This document shows, piece by piece, positions 10,043-19,778 of a stretch of 64,000 nt of DNA. Each line of letters opens with the position of its first letter. The first letter of the stretch is position 1. The notes below the pieces were generated by a model. That model saw only the letters and a program-made list of their open reading frames with translations. It was not told the DNA's origin and ran no database searches. The DNA is taken from positions 1,115,582 to 1,179,581 of the forward strand of contig CM030941.1 in assembly GCA_018136815.1 (NCBI GenBank), written 5' to 3'. Origin of the DNA: Isochrysis galbana. Its lineage: Eukaryota; Haptophyta; Isochrysidales; Isochrysidaceae. Made by a program: the position numbers and the translations under genes.

Positions 10043-10858
10043 GGCAGCTCCACGCGGTGCGCGTGCCCTTCCGGCCCCCCCTTCGGGATCCTCGTGCTTT
10101 TTTATTAATCAACTATTCACTCCTTACTGCCGACGCGCCAAAATTGGAGCTTCCGCTCTGCGCACCCTTTCTTTTTCTTCTCTGCTCGCCACAGGCTCAC
10201 CCCCAGCACACCCGCAGGAGCTTAGCAGGAGCTCTCTCAGGGGAGTTGGGGAGTTCAAGTAAGTTCAAGGACCATCCCCCGACACACTTTGGACTTTGGC
10301 AGCCACGCATATTGCATATTGTACAGAGTGGATGATCGATGCTGATGTTGGCTTCAGTAATAATGTGCCCACAAGAGGAAACGAAAACGAATAAGTCGCG
10401 CTCCAATATTGGATATTGGAGCTTTTTTTGTGCTTGAATAGATAGGGCCTTTTTATCTAGACACCCTCGCTGATTTCTTATTCAACTCCCTATTTATTTC
10501 GATTTCGACATTTCGACTAGCTTACTAGGATTTTCCAAGTCCAAGCACAAGCACAAGCACAAGCAACAAGTTGCAAGCTGCAAGCTGCAACGCTGCAACT
10601 TGGGGTTTTTCGAAGAAAAATATGTGGATTGACCACCTCCACCTCCGAGGTGGTCTACTTGATTTTTGGAAGACGTTGGGAAGGGAGGAGATGGGCCAGC
10701 CAAGAGAGAGCCCAGCCCATCCCCGCCCTCTAGCTTCTAGCTCCCGCCAGGCCTGTTGTAGTGCACGCGGGCCCCCACCCCCACCCCCCGAAACCACAAC
10801 CACAAACAACAAACAACAAACAAAGAACAAAGAACAAAGAACAAAGAAAAAGAACAAG

Positions 10859-10859
<1 letters not shown>
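10043..10859. other. Spacer with a T-tail-family core
   Basis: Non-coding. It includes ATTGGATATTGGAGC near 10408 and a hairpin CCACCTCCACCTCCGAGGTGG at about 10634. The sequence TTGTAGTGCACGCGGGCCCC at about 10753 resembles the core of the T-tailed elements. Boundaries of that copy are not visible. Confidence 0.35.
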
Positions 10860-10901
<42 letters not shown>

Positions 10902-11262
10902 AAAGGAAAAGGAAAAGGAAAAGGAAAAGGAAAAGGAAAAGGAAAAGGAAAAGGAAAAGGAAAAGGAAAAGGAAAAGGAAAAGGAAAAGGAAAAGGAAAA
11001 GGAAAAGGAAAAGGAAAAGGAAAAGGAAAAGGAAAAGGAAAAGGAAAAGGAAAAGGAAAAGGAAAAGGAAAAGGAAAAGGAAAAGGAAAAGGAAAAGGAA
11101 AAGGAAAAGGAAAAGGAAAAGGAAAAGGAAAAGGAAAAGGAAAAGGAAAAGGAAAAGGAAAAGGAAAAGGAAAAGGAAAAGGGAAAAGAAAAAGAAAAAG
11201 GGAAAAGAAAAAGAAAAAGAAAAAGAAAAAGAAAAAGAAAAAGAAAAAGAAAAAGAAAAAAG
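10860..11262. repeat. Poly-A followed by long (GGAAAA)n array
   Basis: A39 at 10860-10898, then about 47 units of the hexamer GGAAAA to 11182, then AGAAAA variants to 11262. The purine/pyrimidine asymmetry is complete for 400 bp. Translations are Lys/Arg or Lys/Gly repeats and are not genes. The array could have grown from the A-tail of a retroelement. Confidence 0.97.
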
Positions 11263-11358
11263 AATGGGAATTATATGAAGATGAAGGGGCGGAAGGGGGT
11301 AGCGCTATAGGAATAGTAGGAATAGGAAGCGGAGAGCGGAGAGGGAGTGAGGAGTGAG

Positions 11359-11395
11359 AGTATGGAGTATGGAGTATGGAGTATGGAGTATGGCA
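11359..11395. repeat. 7-bp tandem repeat
   Basis: GTATGGA repeated about five times, followed by unique AT-richer sequence to 11709. Confidence 0.85.
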
Positions 11396-11709
11396 TACTG
11401 TATGGGGTATAGGCGATGGCGAAAGGGAGTGCCGTGAGTGTAATGGGACCCCCGTAGCTAGCAGTATGATAGTAGTACTATATAGTAGCCTGAACAGTAG
11501 TAGCCTGTACCTTCAATGATTTTTACACCGATAGAATACTCAAGCACTTATATACTCGCGTACTCTACTCAAGCAGATGTGCCGGGGCCGGGGCGGAGTA
11601 AAGAGTAGAAGAATAGGGTAATCCATTCCGATTGGAGGCTTGATCCGGGCGTGCCTTGCGTCTGGTGGACTTGGCCGGCGCAACCTGCCGCTTCACGAGG
11701 CTTGACGCC

Positions 11710-12454
11710 ATGCCATTCTACGCACCAGGCTTTGATCCTGTCCTCATTGTCAGCCAGATTGCTGCTATGCAGGTCCGCAGCGAGCTTCCCGTGCTCCACC
11801 CAACGCATCACCAGCCAGTCTGCTCACATGCTTATTGTCATTGGCTGTGGATGATCAGGCGTTGCTCTATCTCTCGCTGGGCTTCTGGCTGCTTGTGCTG
11901 AACGGGCTGGCGGGCAGCTCGCCTGCATCAATCGGTCTACGCCATCTTTTCTCTCCGGATGCGATTTCCATCTCATACGCTGGAGGATGGATCACCATCC
12001 TTGCGCTCTTTCTCAATGCAGTTGCAGGGTGCAGAGATTCGCACCTTGGGAGATGCGCACATTCTATAGGGCGAACGCGAGGCGGTCGATTTTGAGAACA
12101 GTTGCATTTTATTAATCCCATTGATTGGACAGATTCGCTGCCATAGGTTTGCGCCGTATTCTCACGCCGTCGTCATCCCCGTTGCGCAGGGCTGTTTTCT
12201 TGTGTCTTATTGTTGAACGAGCGAAGAAGTGCCTTGATTTCGCAGCTACGGCACATCTGCTGCACTTGTGTTGCTGCTACCAGTACAGCGGCATACCAAG
12301 TTCATGGGAGTGGTGGGCAGTCAATTTGATGAGCCTCGTGCTCATGGCCCTCCTCAGCGAATTTCTTTGCATGCGACGAGAACTTCAGGACATTCCATTG
12401 TTCACTTCTTTGAGTAGCGGACGTAACAAGTTCTCTGGATCTGATCGAGAATGA
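11710..12454 (+). CDS. SYS1: SYS1-like Golgi trafficking membrane protein
   Basis: SYS1 is a small four-TM Golgi protein that recruits the Arl3/ARFRP1 GTPase. Three exons: 11710-11772, 11859-12028 and 12190-12454, giving 165 residues (family about 155-160). Intron 1 (11773-11858, GT..TCAG) is phase 0 and intron 2 (12029-12189, GTGCAG..GCGCAG) is phase 2; both keep the frame. Diagnostic segments in order: FDPVLIVSQIAAMQ, LGFWLLVLNGLAGSSP, ALFLNAVAG, KKCLDFAATAHLLH, WWAVNLMSLVLMALLSEFLCMRRELQDIPL. The last two match the conserved KQCLDFT..HFFH and GEYLCMRTELKEIPL of the family as I recall it. No single open frame shows the gene; it appears only when exons are joined. Confidence 0.92.
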
Positions 12455-12878
12455 TGGTATGACGAAGGAGAGAGCGTTCTGGGAAATTTAGAGAAGTCGG
12501 CAGGTTAGGGTCCAAGGGCCACGTGCGAGGCGTAAATATGAAAAGGTTTTTGTAGATGTAAAGAGGTCGGTTTGTGATGTGCTACAAAAAAATCAACGCT
12601 ATTGTACTACCACTCAACGGATTCAACTAAGTTTATACTTGGTTTACCCATGGGAGGGCACGAGCCCCCCCCCCTTCTTCTCCTCTCCCCTGCTGTGGGG
12701 CAAGAACCACTCACCCTCTTGGCATGCTAAGGGCAGACTGCCCTGCTGACCCACTGACCCACCACTCTCTCCCCTAGAGGGCCCACGTAGACGATAGGCG
12801 ATAGGCATAGGCGATAGGCGCTCGGCCCTGGTTATTCTTATTCTTATTCGCTCGCCCTTGCCTATCACGGCCAGCCCA

Positions 12879-13119
12879 GCAGCTGCCAGAAAGAGAGAGG
12901 CCAAGACGCAATACTCAGAAGGCCCGCCCGGACCCCAACTCCCGAACCGGGCCCAAGGTAGTGCACCTGGGCCTGGGCCGCACCCCGGAAACCGAAGACA
13001 AAGGAACGAAGGGGTGAAGGCTAGGGGGTGGAGAAGAAGGAACAAGGGCGTTGTCGGATAGTAGGAGAAAGAAACCGGACGATAGTAGGTGTAGTAGCCC
13101 TGAATCTTCAGATTTTTTT
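12879..13119 (+). mobile_element. Short T-tailed retroelement nested in 12624-14560
   Basis: Flanked by TATCACGGCCAGCCCA (12863-12878 and 13120-13135), ending in T8. Its middle, around CCCAAGGTAGTGCACCTGGG at about 12950, is matched in inverted orientation at 22655-22745. Non-coding. Confidence 0.82.
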
Positions 13120-13768
13120 TATCACGGCCAGCCCATTGCTCCAGCCCCTCCCTTACCCCTGGTTGACAGGCAGACATGTGCAGCTTGGGGGGCCCATGAG
13201 GCCTGGAGGGCCTGTGAGGGAGAGGCAAGAGGCAAGGGACAAGGGACAAGGGACAGGGGAGGCTAGGGCCCAGATCCAGCCTCCTTGCCTCCTTTCCCCC
13301 TTAGCTCGCCGCTCTAGGAGCCTCCGTGGGCGCCAGTGGTGGCAGCTAGAGCCTGTCGCAGGCGCGTCCTCGCGCATGCCGCAGGAGAGGGGAGAGAGCG
13401 CGCGAAGAAGGGAGTGGGCGTAGGCGAGAGCTCTCCGCCCACCGAAGATTAGGTAAAGGTCGTAAGTCCCGTGTCTATTTACTGTTTACATGATAAGCCA
13501 GGACCGAGGCCGCCGCCGCTTGCCCGGTAGCCGGTAGGCGTATGTGTGTGTGTGTGGGGGGGGGGGGGGGACACTTCACCGCGGTCACCGGTGGCGGGCG
13601 CAGGCCACCGGACCATATCTAAATCTAAGGCCCCTTTACCCCTAGTATTGCACGTGGGGAGCCGCCTGCGCTTGGTGGCAGTGGGAAAGGGCCGGGGGAG
13701 TGGCGGTGTAGAACGCTTGCTGGGTGTAAGTAGTGGGTCCAGAGCCGCGAGCCGCATGTGGCGCGGTA

Positions 13769-14518
13769 TATAAACCTTTTAATAGTCTCACCGCACACGC
13801 GGCCGTGGACCCTCTACTTTCTACTCACGTAGGAAACTTTCTACACTCCCACTTCCCCGGCCCTTCTCCCCCCGCCATAAGGCGACTCCCCCCGTGCACT
13901 ACTAGGGGGATAGGGGAAAAGGGCTTAGATATGGTCCGGTGGCCCGCGCCCCCCCCCGGTGATCATTCCCCCCCTTCCTCCTGTGTCTCCGAGTGGGCGG
14001 CGGTCTCAGCCCCGACTTATCCTGTAAACAGGTGCGGGACTTACCTATTTTTCGGTGAGCGGAGCTTTCGCTCCGCCCACCCCCTTCTCCGCGCTCTCTC
14101 TCCCCTCTCCTGCGGCACGCGCGATGGCGCGCCTGCGGCAGGCCTGCAGCTGCCCCTGGCGACCCCTGGAGGCTCCTGGAGGCCAGCTCTGGGGGCAGAG
14201 GAGGCTGGGACTGGGCCCTGGCCTCCCCTGCCTCTCCCTCGCTGGCGCTCCTGAGCCTCTGGGGCCCCCAATCTGCACCTATCTGCCTGTCGACCAGGGG
14301 GGGAGGGGGGGTTGGAGCAATGGGCTGGTCACGAGGGGCCAGGATGGGCGAATGGGGCGAGCCCGTGGGGAAGGGAGTGGGTCAGTAGGGCAGTGGCCTC
14401 CTGGCAAGCCATCAGGCGTGCCAGGAGGATGGGTGGTTCCTCCCCCATGGCAGGGGAGGAGTGGAGAGAGGGGGGGGCTCGTGCCCCCCCATGGGTCAAC
14501 CAAGTATAAACTTAGTTG
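13769..14518 (-). mobile_element. 0.75-kb T-tailed element, inverted and nested
   Basis: A 750-bp copy flanked by CGCATGTGGCGCGGTA (13753-13768 and 14519-14534). On the minus strand it begins CTAAGTTTATACTTGGTTGA and ends TATTAAAAGGTTTATA. It is very similar to 40606-41362 along its length, including the GGTAAGTCCCGCACC and ATATCTAAGCCC blocks. It is inserted head-to-head in an older copy of itself. Confidence 0.85.
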
Positions 14519-14560
14519 CGCATGTGGCGCGGTAAGAAGTAAGACTATCACAAGGTTTTT

Positions 14561-14877
14561 CGAGCATCGCACGTCCCTAACTCGTGGTGGGTAAGAGTAA
14601 GAGCTGAAAACTACCTCTCGACGGACAGCACATAATCCAAGGCCTCGCGGCACCAGCTAAGGCGGGTACTCTGAAAGAACAACAGAGACATTGAAATGCG
14701 TTAAATCGCCGTGCAAGAACTAGAGATGGCCACAATAAGGCAAGCATCCGATACAACGTATGAAATTGAAGCAACCTAGCAGCCCAAGGGACGCGTTGCC
14801 GGGATCATGAGTGACACCGTCGTGTATATATTTATGGCAATGCACGGCGTGTGTGACGGTCTCCACTCGAGCTTAGT
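14561..14877. other. Spacer 3' of thioredoxin reductase
   Basis: No gene or repeat recognised. The far 3' UTR of the reductase gene may extend here. Confidence 0.35.
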
Positions 14878-14949
14878 GAGCGTGAAGGCTTCCGACGGCG
14901 AACACTTGACGAGTCAAGCTGTGTGTCGCAGTCATCATGTATCTCGCTC
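14878..14949 (-). promoter_or_regulatory. Candidate SECIS element in the TrxR 3' UTR
   Basis: On the minus strand, 185 bases after the Sec codon, the RNA can fold as a SECIS. Helix I is GAGCG (14949-14945) with CGCTC (14882-14878). A 7-nt internal loop lies on each side. The 5' motif is AUGAU (14938-14934), opposite GGAA (14893-14890), giving the UGA/GA core. Helix II is GAC-U-GCGA with UCGC-C-GUC, topped by an ACACACAG bulge and a CUUGA/UCAAG mini-stem. The usual unpaired AA of the apical loop is not present at the expected place, so the call is tentative. The position and the UGA..GA core fit. Confidence 0.45.
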
Positions 14950-15064
14950 TCATCGAGAGAACATTCGGGGGTTTGGTTGTGGCACCCGATCTTTCCGATC
15001 CCGTGAAGCATGGGGTTCGACCAGCTCATATAGGGTGGAGAGATACTCACGGGTGGCTATTCAC

Positions 15065-15127
15065 GCCCGCCGACAAGCTGCGAATCTCGACCAGCAATTG
15101 GCGAGGATCGCAGGCTCAGCGGCGGGC
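15065..15127 (-). promoter_or_regulatory. Strong RNA hairpin directly after the TrxR stop
   Basis: Begins right after the TAA and six bases after the Sec TGA. Stems: GCCCGCCG/CGGCGGGC, CTGCGA/TCGCAG, CTCG/CGAG and CC/GG, with apical loop AATTGCT. The AA at the 5' side of the loop and a TGAG in the 5' internal loop are SECIS-like, but no GA faces the TGA. Its closeness to the TGA resembles a Sec redefinition element more than a SECIS. Role inferred. Confidence 0.45.
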
Positions 15128-16776
15128 TTAACCTCAGCATCCCGTCTTTTGCGCATCACCGCCGGATCGCTTGGAGACAGTGATCACGGTGAATTCCTCT
15201 GCCACAGTTGGGTGGATACCGACAGTGTTGTCAAAGTCTGCTTTGGTCGCTCCGCATTTCATCGCCACAGCAAATCCCTGGGTCATCTCACCGGCACTCG
15301 GGCCGCAGACATGAAAGCCAACAACACGCTCGTGGTCCAACTTATTGCAAATGAGCTTGGCGTAGCAAGCATTGTCACCGCGGTGAGGCAGAGTCCATTC
15401 GAGAGGTTTGAAGTAGGAATGGTATACCTCAATGTTATCTTCGCCGTACAGCTTGATGGCGTCCTCTTCTGCGAGCCCGATAGCGCCGTACTCCAACGGT
15501 GTGTAAACAGTGGTCGGCACGTTGGTGTAGTCCATCTTCATGGTCTTGCCGCCATACAGCCGGTCTGCCAGGAGCTTACCCGCCTGGATGGCGACAGGCG
15601 TGAGCTCGGTGGTGGCCGATGGAGGAGTGAGGGCATCACCATCGATAATGTCACCGATCGCATAGATGTGGGGCACGTTGGTTCGCTCGTCGTTGACCGG
15701 GATCTTGCCATTTTTGGAGAGGACCACGCCAGTTTTCTCTATTCCGATGTCCGAGGTGCACACATCGCGTCCGATGGCGAGCAGCACTGTATCATACTCT
15801 GCGGAGGCCTCTGTGCCGTCGGAGTACTTCCATACGACCTTCTTCGCGCCGGATGGAAGAGCCGCGACTGCGGTGGGCACCGCACCCTCGGTGAAGTGGA
15901 TGCCATGCTCCTGCATGTACGTCTTGCAGATGCCCGCCATCTGCTGATCGAAGCCTCGCAGCGGAATAGACCGCATCATCACTGTGGTCTCGTATCCGAG
16001 GCCCTTGATGAAGCCGGCACATTCCAGCGCAACGTACGAAGCTCCAATCACCAGGGTGCGGCCAGGCGGCGTCTTCATCGAGAACACGTCGTCCGAGGTG
16101 ATACAGTGCTCCTTGGCGCCCGGAATGTCTGGGTACCTTGGGCGCCCGCCCGTTGCGATCACAAATGCATCTGCGGTGATCTTTGTCTCCTTGCCTTTCT
16201 TATCGACAGCGAGAACAGTGTGTGGGTCTAGAAACGTGGCGTACGCGTTGTAGTACTTGACCGAGTTCGACATCAGGTCCGACCTGTATCCAAAGTTCAA
16301 ACTCTTGATGTGCGACTGCACATTCTGAACCATCACCTCCCAGTTGTGCTTGCGATCAGGCACCTCCCAGCCAAACGACGCAGCGTCCGCCATGCTCTCT
16401 CCGTGGAGGGCGGCAGCGTGCATCAGCTTCTTGGGGATGCAACCCACGTTCACGCAAGTTCCACCAAGGCCCCACGTGGTCCCCGGAGGGCTAGGCTTGA
16501 CGAAGTCGCACACAGCGACCTTCTTGCCATGCGAGGCGGCCCTCTTCGAGCATGCCAGTCCACCCGAGCCTCCACCAATAACCTGTGAGGCGCATGCGGA
16601 GGGACAAGAGATGAGCACGTGCTGGTGGACCTTTGAGTCGCGCGGCGCTCGCAATGCCCCGCCCGGCTGGCCAGTGAGGACGCCAGCGAGGACGCGCAGA
16701 GCCAGGCCAAAGGCTAGTACAGTGCGCAGAGAGGGGGGGCACGTACGAGCAGGTCGTAGTGGACTTCGGTGGCCAT
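15128..16776 (-). CDS. TXNRD: Selenoprotein thioredoxin reductase
   Basis: NADPH-dependent flavoenzyme that reduces thioredoxin; high-Mr pyridine-disulfide family. Two exons, 16776-16747 ([10 protein letters not shown]) and 16582-15128. The intron 16583-16746 has GTACGT..TCACAG in phase 0 and restores [13 protein letters not shown], the FAD-binding motif. It encodes 494 residues, close to the animal enzyme. The redox pair is C53/C58 in CVNVGC; NADP-side [11 protein letters not shown] and the C-terminal HPTVAEE active-site His are present. The frame reaches KTGC, then TGA (15136-15134), GGT, TAA. Gly-Cys-Sec-Gly-stop is the hallmark of Sec thioredoxin reductases, so TGA is read as Sec493. The frame is open upstream of this ATG, so an N-terminal targeting extension is possible. 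A sense-strand (CT)n tract lies 200 bp upstream. Confidence 0.95.
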
Positions 16777-16975
16777 CTCGGCTTGCTTCGAGAGCGCTGG
16801 GAGGACGTGCGCGCTCGAGGCGAGGCCGCTCTCGAAGTAGCGCCCGGCGAGCAGCAGCCCCGAGAGCGAGCGCTTGACGGTGCGGATGATCCCCCCCGTC
16901 GCGCCACAGCCCCAGGGACCAACCCCACACCCCCCGCGTCGAGACGGAGAGCGCTCCAGAGAAGAAGATGCCGGG

Positions 16976-17002
16976 AGAGAGAGAGAGAGAGAGAGAGAGA
17001 GG

Positions 17003-17052
<50 letters not shown>

Positions 17053-17073
17053 GAGAGAGGGAGGGAGAGAGAG

Positions 17074-17104
<31 letters not shown>

Positions 17105-17134
17105 GGAGAGAGGGAGGGAGGGAGAGAGAGCCCA
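16976..17134 (-). repeat. (GA)n tract, polypyrimidine leader of TrxR
   Basis: About 150 bp of almost pure GA/GGGA on the + strand, (CT)n on the sense strand of the reductase gene, 200 bp before its ATG. Likely 5' UTR or core promoter. Confidence 0.75.
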
Positions 17135-17753
17135 CAGCTTGCTGTCTGGCTGCAGAAGAAGTGCCGTTTTGGCTGACAGTCCCGCCCGCGCCCCCCCTCT
17201 CCCCCACCCCTCCCGGCCCCCCCGCCGCCGCCGTCGCTGAAGCCGAGGGGGGGGGGGAGGGGGGCCGAGCTGCTAAGCAAAGCTTTGTAGAGCTGATACT
17301 CCGGACATTTCCAGTCGAAGGTGTTGGCTTTTATAACTTCTAAAAGGTGCGGGCTGGCCAGTGAGATCGTGATACAACTCCCGCCGCCGGCCATCGGCCA
17401 TCTGCTGGCGGCGGTCAGCACGAGTCTATAGACTATTGTGGTAGAGTAATATGGTTGAATCTGGGTGCTTTGCGCCTGCGACCTGCGACCCCTCTCCGGG
17501 ACCCCTCTCCGGGCAAGAGGCAAGAGGAAGAGGCTGCGACCTCAGGCATCAAGTTCTCGGTGGTTTTTTATTTTTGACCGATACTCCCATGAACAGGGTA
17601 TAACTTCTAGTGGAGAGCACCCCCCACCTCCCACTCCTCCCCCCCTCCCCCCCCCCCCTTCCCCTGCCCCCTGCCCTCGTCCCCATCCAGACGGGGCAAG
17701 GCGAGAAGCGTTCAATCATCAATCATCACCACCCAACATGCAACATGTGGACA
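17135..17753. other. Upstream region of TrxR and spacer
   Basis: Probable promoter side of the reductase gene, then C-rich sequence at 17620-17690. The stretch 17703-17732 (minus strand GATGATTGATGATTGAACGC) matches 41717-41740, so it belongs to the repeat that carries the Ser/Pro-rich frame at 17754-17951. Confidence 0.4.
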
Positions 17754-17951
17754 TCATGTATCAGGGGGGAAAGCTAACGGATCGAGCATGACCACTGGCT
17801 CGATATGCGACGATACGGAAGGGAAACGATCGGCGGGAGGCGCGGCGGAGATGGCCGGGAGTAATGGAATGACGAGCTGGACCACCTCCTCCGTAGAGGA
17901 AGGCGGGAGGACGGGCTTGGGCGAGGGCGATCGCGACGACGGAGCGGACAT
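17754..17951 (-). pseudogene. Ser/Pro-rich transposon ORF start, copy A
   Basis: A 65-residue frame beginning MSAPSSRSPSPKPVLPPSS. The same start (MSLSPPSSPSPKPACPPSS) is found at 41538 and 35746, each behind a related CGTCGCTCTCG-rich leader. Here the leader (minus strand, above 18491) is separated from the ATG by the MITE at 17962-18483. This is probably the 5' coding end of an unrecognised transposable element. Confidence 0.5.
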
Positions 17952-17961
17952 GGCTGGGCGG

Positions 17962-18483
17962 TTGGCCCAGGCCAGAGTTTCGCGAAATGCGAAATGTTTT
18001 GCAAAATTTGGGTGGACCGACGAAATCGAAATTTTTGACCGAAATTTGGGTGCGAGTGCGAAGCGCTGAAGAAAGGCGCATAGCGCCGAAGCGAAATTTG
18101 GGCCCCGAAGCGCCCTCCCCCCCCCGTCGCCTCCCCCCCGCATGCGCAGCATGCGCATGACGCCCTCTAAATAAAAAATAATTACAACTAGGAATATCGG
18201 CGGCTGCACTGAGCCAGTGGCCAATGGCGACGAAGCACTTACTATTGATTGCGTCCGTATGAGTTGTACATATTTAGTGTAGAGTATAGCGCGTACGCAA
18301 ATACTGTATAATGTTAGTTAGGTGCGTGTCGATGCGCGCGGAGCGCGCTAGCGCGCTATAACCGAGAGCAAAGCAAAACATCCCCGAAATTTGGGTGGAG
18401 CGGGCCCGAAACTTAGTGAAATGCGTGCGAAATTTCGAAACGAAATTTGGGCGGGTCCGAAACGAAACTCTGGCCTGGGCCAA
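17962..18483. mobile_element. hAT-type MITE with 8-bp duplication and 21-bp TIRs
   Basis: 522 bp bounded by perfect 21-bp inverted repeats (TTGGCCCAGGCCAGAGTTTC plus G at 17962-17982; complement at 18463-18483). It is flanked by the 8-bp duplication CTGGGCGG (17954-17961 and 18484-18491). The motif CGAAATTTGGG recurs at both subterminal ends in both orientations. There is no transposase. An 8-bp duplication with subterminal repeats is the signature of the hAT superfamily, and hAT transposase remnants occur at 6302 and 63534. Confidence 0.88.
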
Positions 18484-18491
18484 CTGGGCGG

Positions 18492-18992
18492 TTCGGATGG
18501 ATAGGCTGGGGCTGAGGGAGTGGAGAGGTTTGGTACTGGTCGAGTGTTGAGAACGAGGGACGAGAACGGGGACGAGAACGAGAACGAGAGCGACGAACGA
18601 TGAACGACAGACGAAAGACGGATAGAGTCCGATGGACCGACGAGATGACACCACACTCACGTCAACACTCTCGTCCACACTTACGTATCCTTATCACGGG
18701 ACGCACAACAGGAACCTGCTGACAGACCGAACAAGGAAGAGAATGCCGACAAGAGAGCGACGGGGCGACGGACGATCCGACGGGGGCGACAGTTACGCAT
18801 TGGAATAAGGAAGGAATCTTTCGAAAACCCTTAAGTGAGTTGATGAAGACCGAAGTAGTAAAATAGCGCCTGGCCCCTCGTGGTTAGGGGTAGGCCAGGA
18901 TATCCCGGATATCCATTGGGATATTTGGGCGGATGTGTCATGTGTTGCAAATGGATATCTTTGGATAGAAGTCTTCTAGAAGTTCACTAGAA
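18492..18992. other. Repeat leader and diverged transposon end
   Basis: 18500-18610 is the CT-rich leader (minus strand) of the frame at 17754-17951. About 18890-18970 has repeated GGATATCC/GGATATTTGG motifs like those at 5740-5795 and 19778-19795, suggesting a second, decayed DNA-transposon end. Confidence 0.4.
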
Positions 18993-19762
18993 CCAACTAA
19001 GTTTATACTTGGTTGACCCATGGGGGGGCACGAGCCCCCCCCTCTCTCCACTCCTCCCCTGCCATGGGGGAGGAACCACCCATCCTCCTGGCATGCCTGA
19101 TGGCTTGCCAGGAGGCCACTGCCCTGCTGACCCACTCCCTCACTCACAGGCACGCCTGATTCGCTCGTCCTGGCCAGTCGTGGCCAGCCCATTGCTCCAA
19201 CCCCCCCTCCCCCCCTGGTCGACAGGCAGACAGGTGCAGCGTGGGGGGCCCTTGAGGCTCGGGAGCGCCAGCGAGGGAGAGGCAGGGGAGGCCAGGGCCA
19301 GGGCCCAGCCCCAGCCTCCTCTGCCCCCTGAGCTGGCCTCCAGGAGCCTCCAGGGGTCGCCAGAGGGCAGCTGGAGGCCTGCCGCAGGCGCGCCATCGCG
19401 CGTGCCGCAAGGGAGGGGAAAGAGGGCGCGGAGAAGGGGTCGGGCGGAGCGAGAGCTCCGCTCACCGAAAAATTGGTAAGTCCCGCTCCTGTTTACAGGA
19501 TAAGTCGGGACTGAAGCCGCCGCCCACTCGGAGACACAGGAGGAAGGGGGGGAAAGATCACCGGGGGGTGGCGCGGGCCACCGGACCATATCTAAGCCCT
19601 TCACCCCTATCCCCCTAGTAGTGCACGGGGGGAGCCGCCTGATGGCGGGGGGAGAAGGGCCGGGGAGTGGGGGTGTAGAAAGTATGCTACGTACTATGTG
19701 CTATGTGTAGTAGGTAGTGGTTCCATTCGCCGCGAGTGCGGTAAGACTATTAGAAGGTTTTT
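18993..19762 (+). mobile_element. 0.75-kb T-tailed element, intact copy
   Basis: Flanked by TAGAAGTTCACTAGAA (18977-18992 and 19763-19778). Starts AACCAACTAAGTTTATACTT and ends TATTAGAAGGTTTTTT. It is collinear with 40606-41362 and 13769-14518, including a CCCCTAGTAGTGCACGGGG core that links it to the 0.2-kb elements. It inserted into the GGATATTTGG-rich transposon end. No conserved frame. Confidence 0.87.
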
Positions 19763-19778
19763 TAGAAGTTCACTAGAA

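Larger units (their letters stand above)
12624..14560 (+). mobile_element. 0.75-kb T-tailed element, interrupted by two insertions
   Basis: Starts CAACTAAGTTTATACTTGG and ends with AAGACTATCACAAGGTTTTT, like the intact copies at 18993 and 40606. Its body is split by a 241-bp element at 12879-13119 and a full-length inverted copy at 13769-14518. Each insertion has its own duplication, so this is the oldest of the three. Its own target duplication is not visible. No long open frame is conserved between copies. Confidence 0.78.

Noticed and set aside
10571..11357. Lys/Arg- and Lys/Gly-repeat proteins
   Set aside because: Translations of the GGAAAA microsatellite.
15134..15136. TGA as the true stop of thioredoxin reductase
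   Set aside because: Gly-Cys-TGA-Gly-TAA is the Sec signature; ending at TGA would remove the catalytic residue.
14807..16231. 474-codon plus-strand frame
   Set aside because: Antisense shadow of thioredoxin reductase, which has full motifs on the minus strand.
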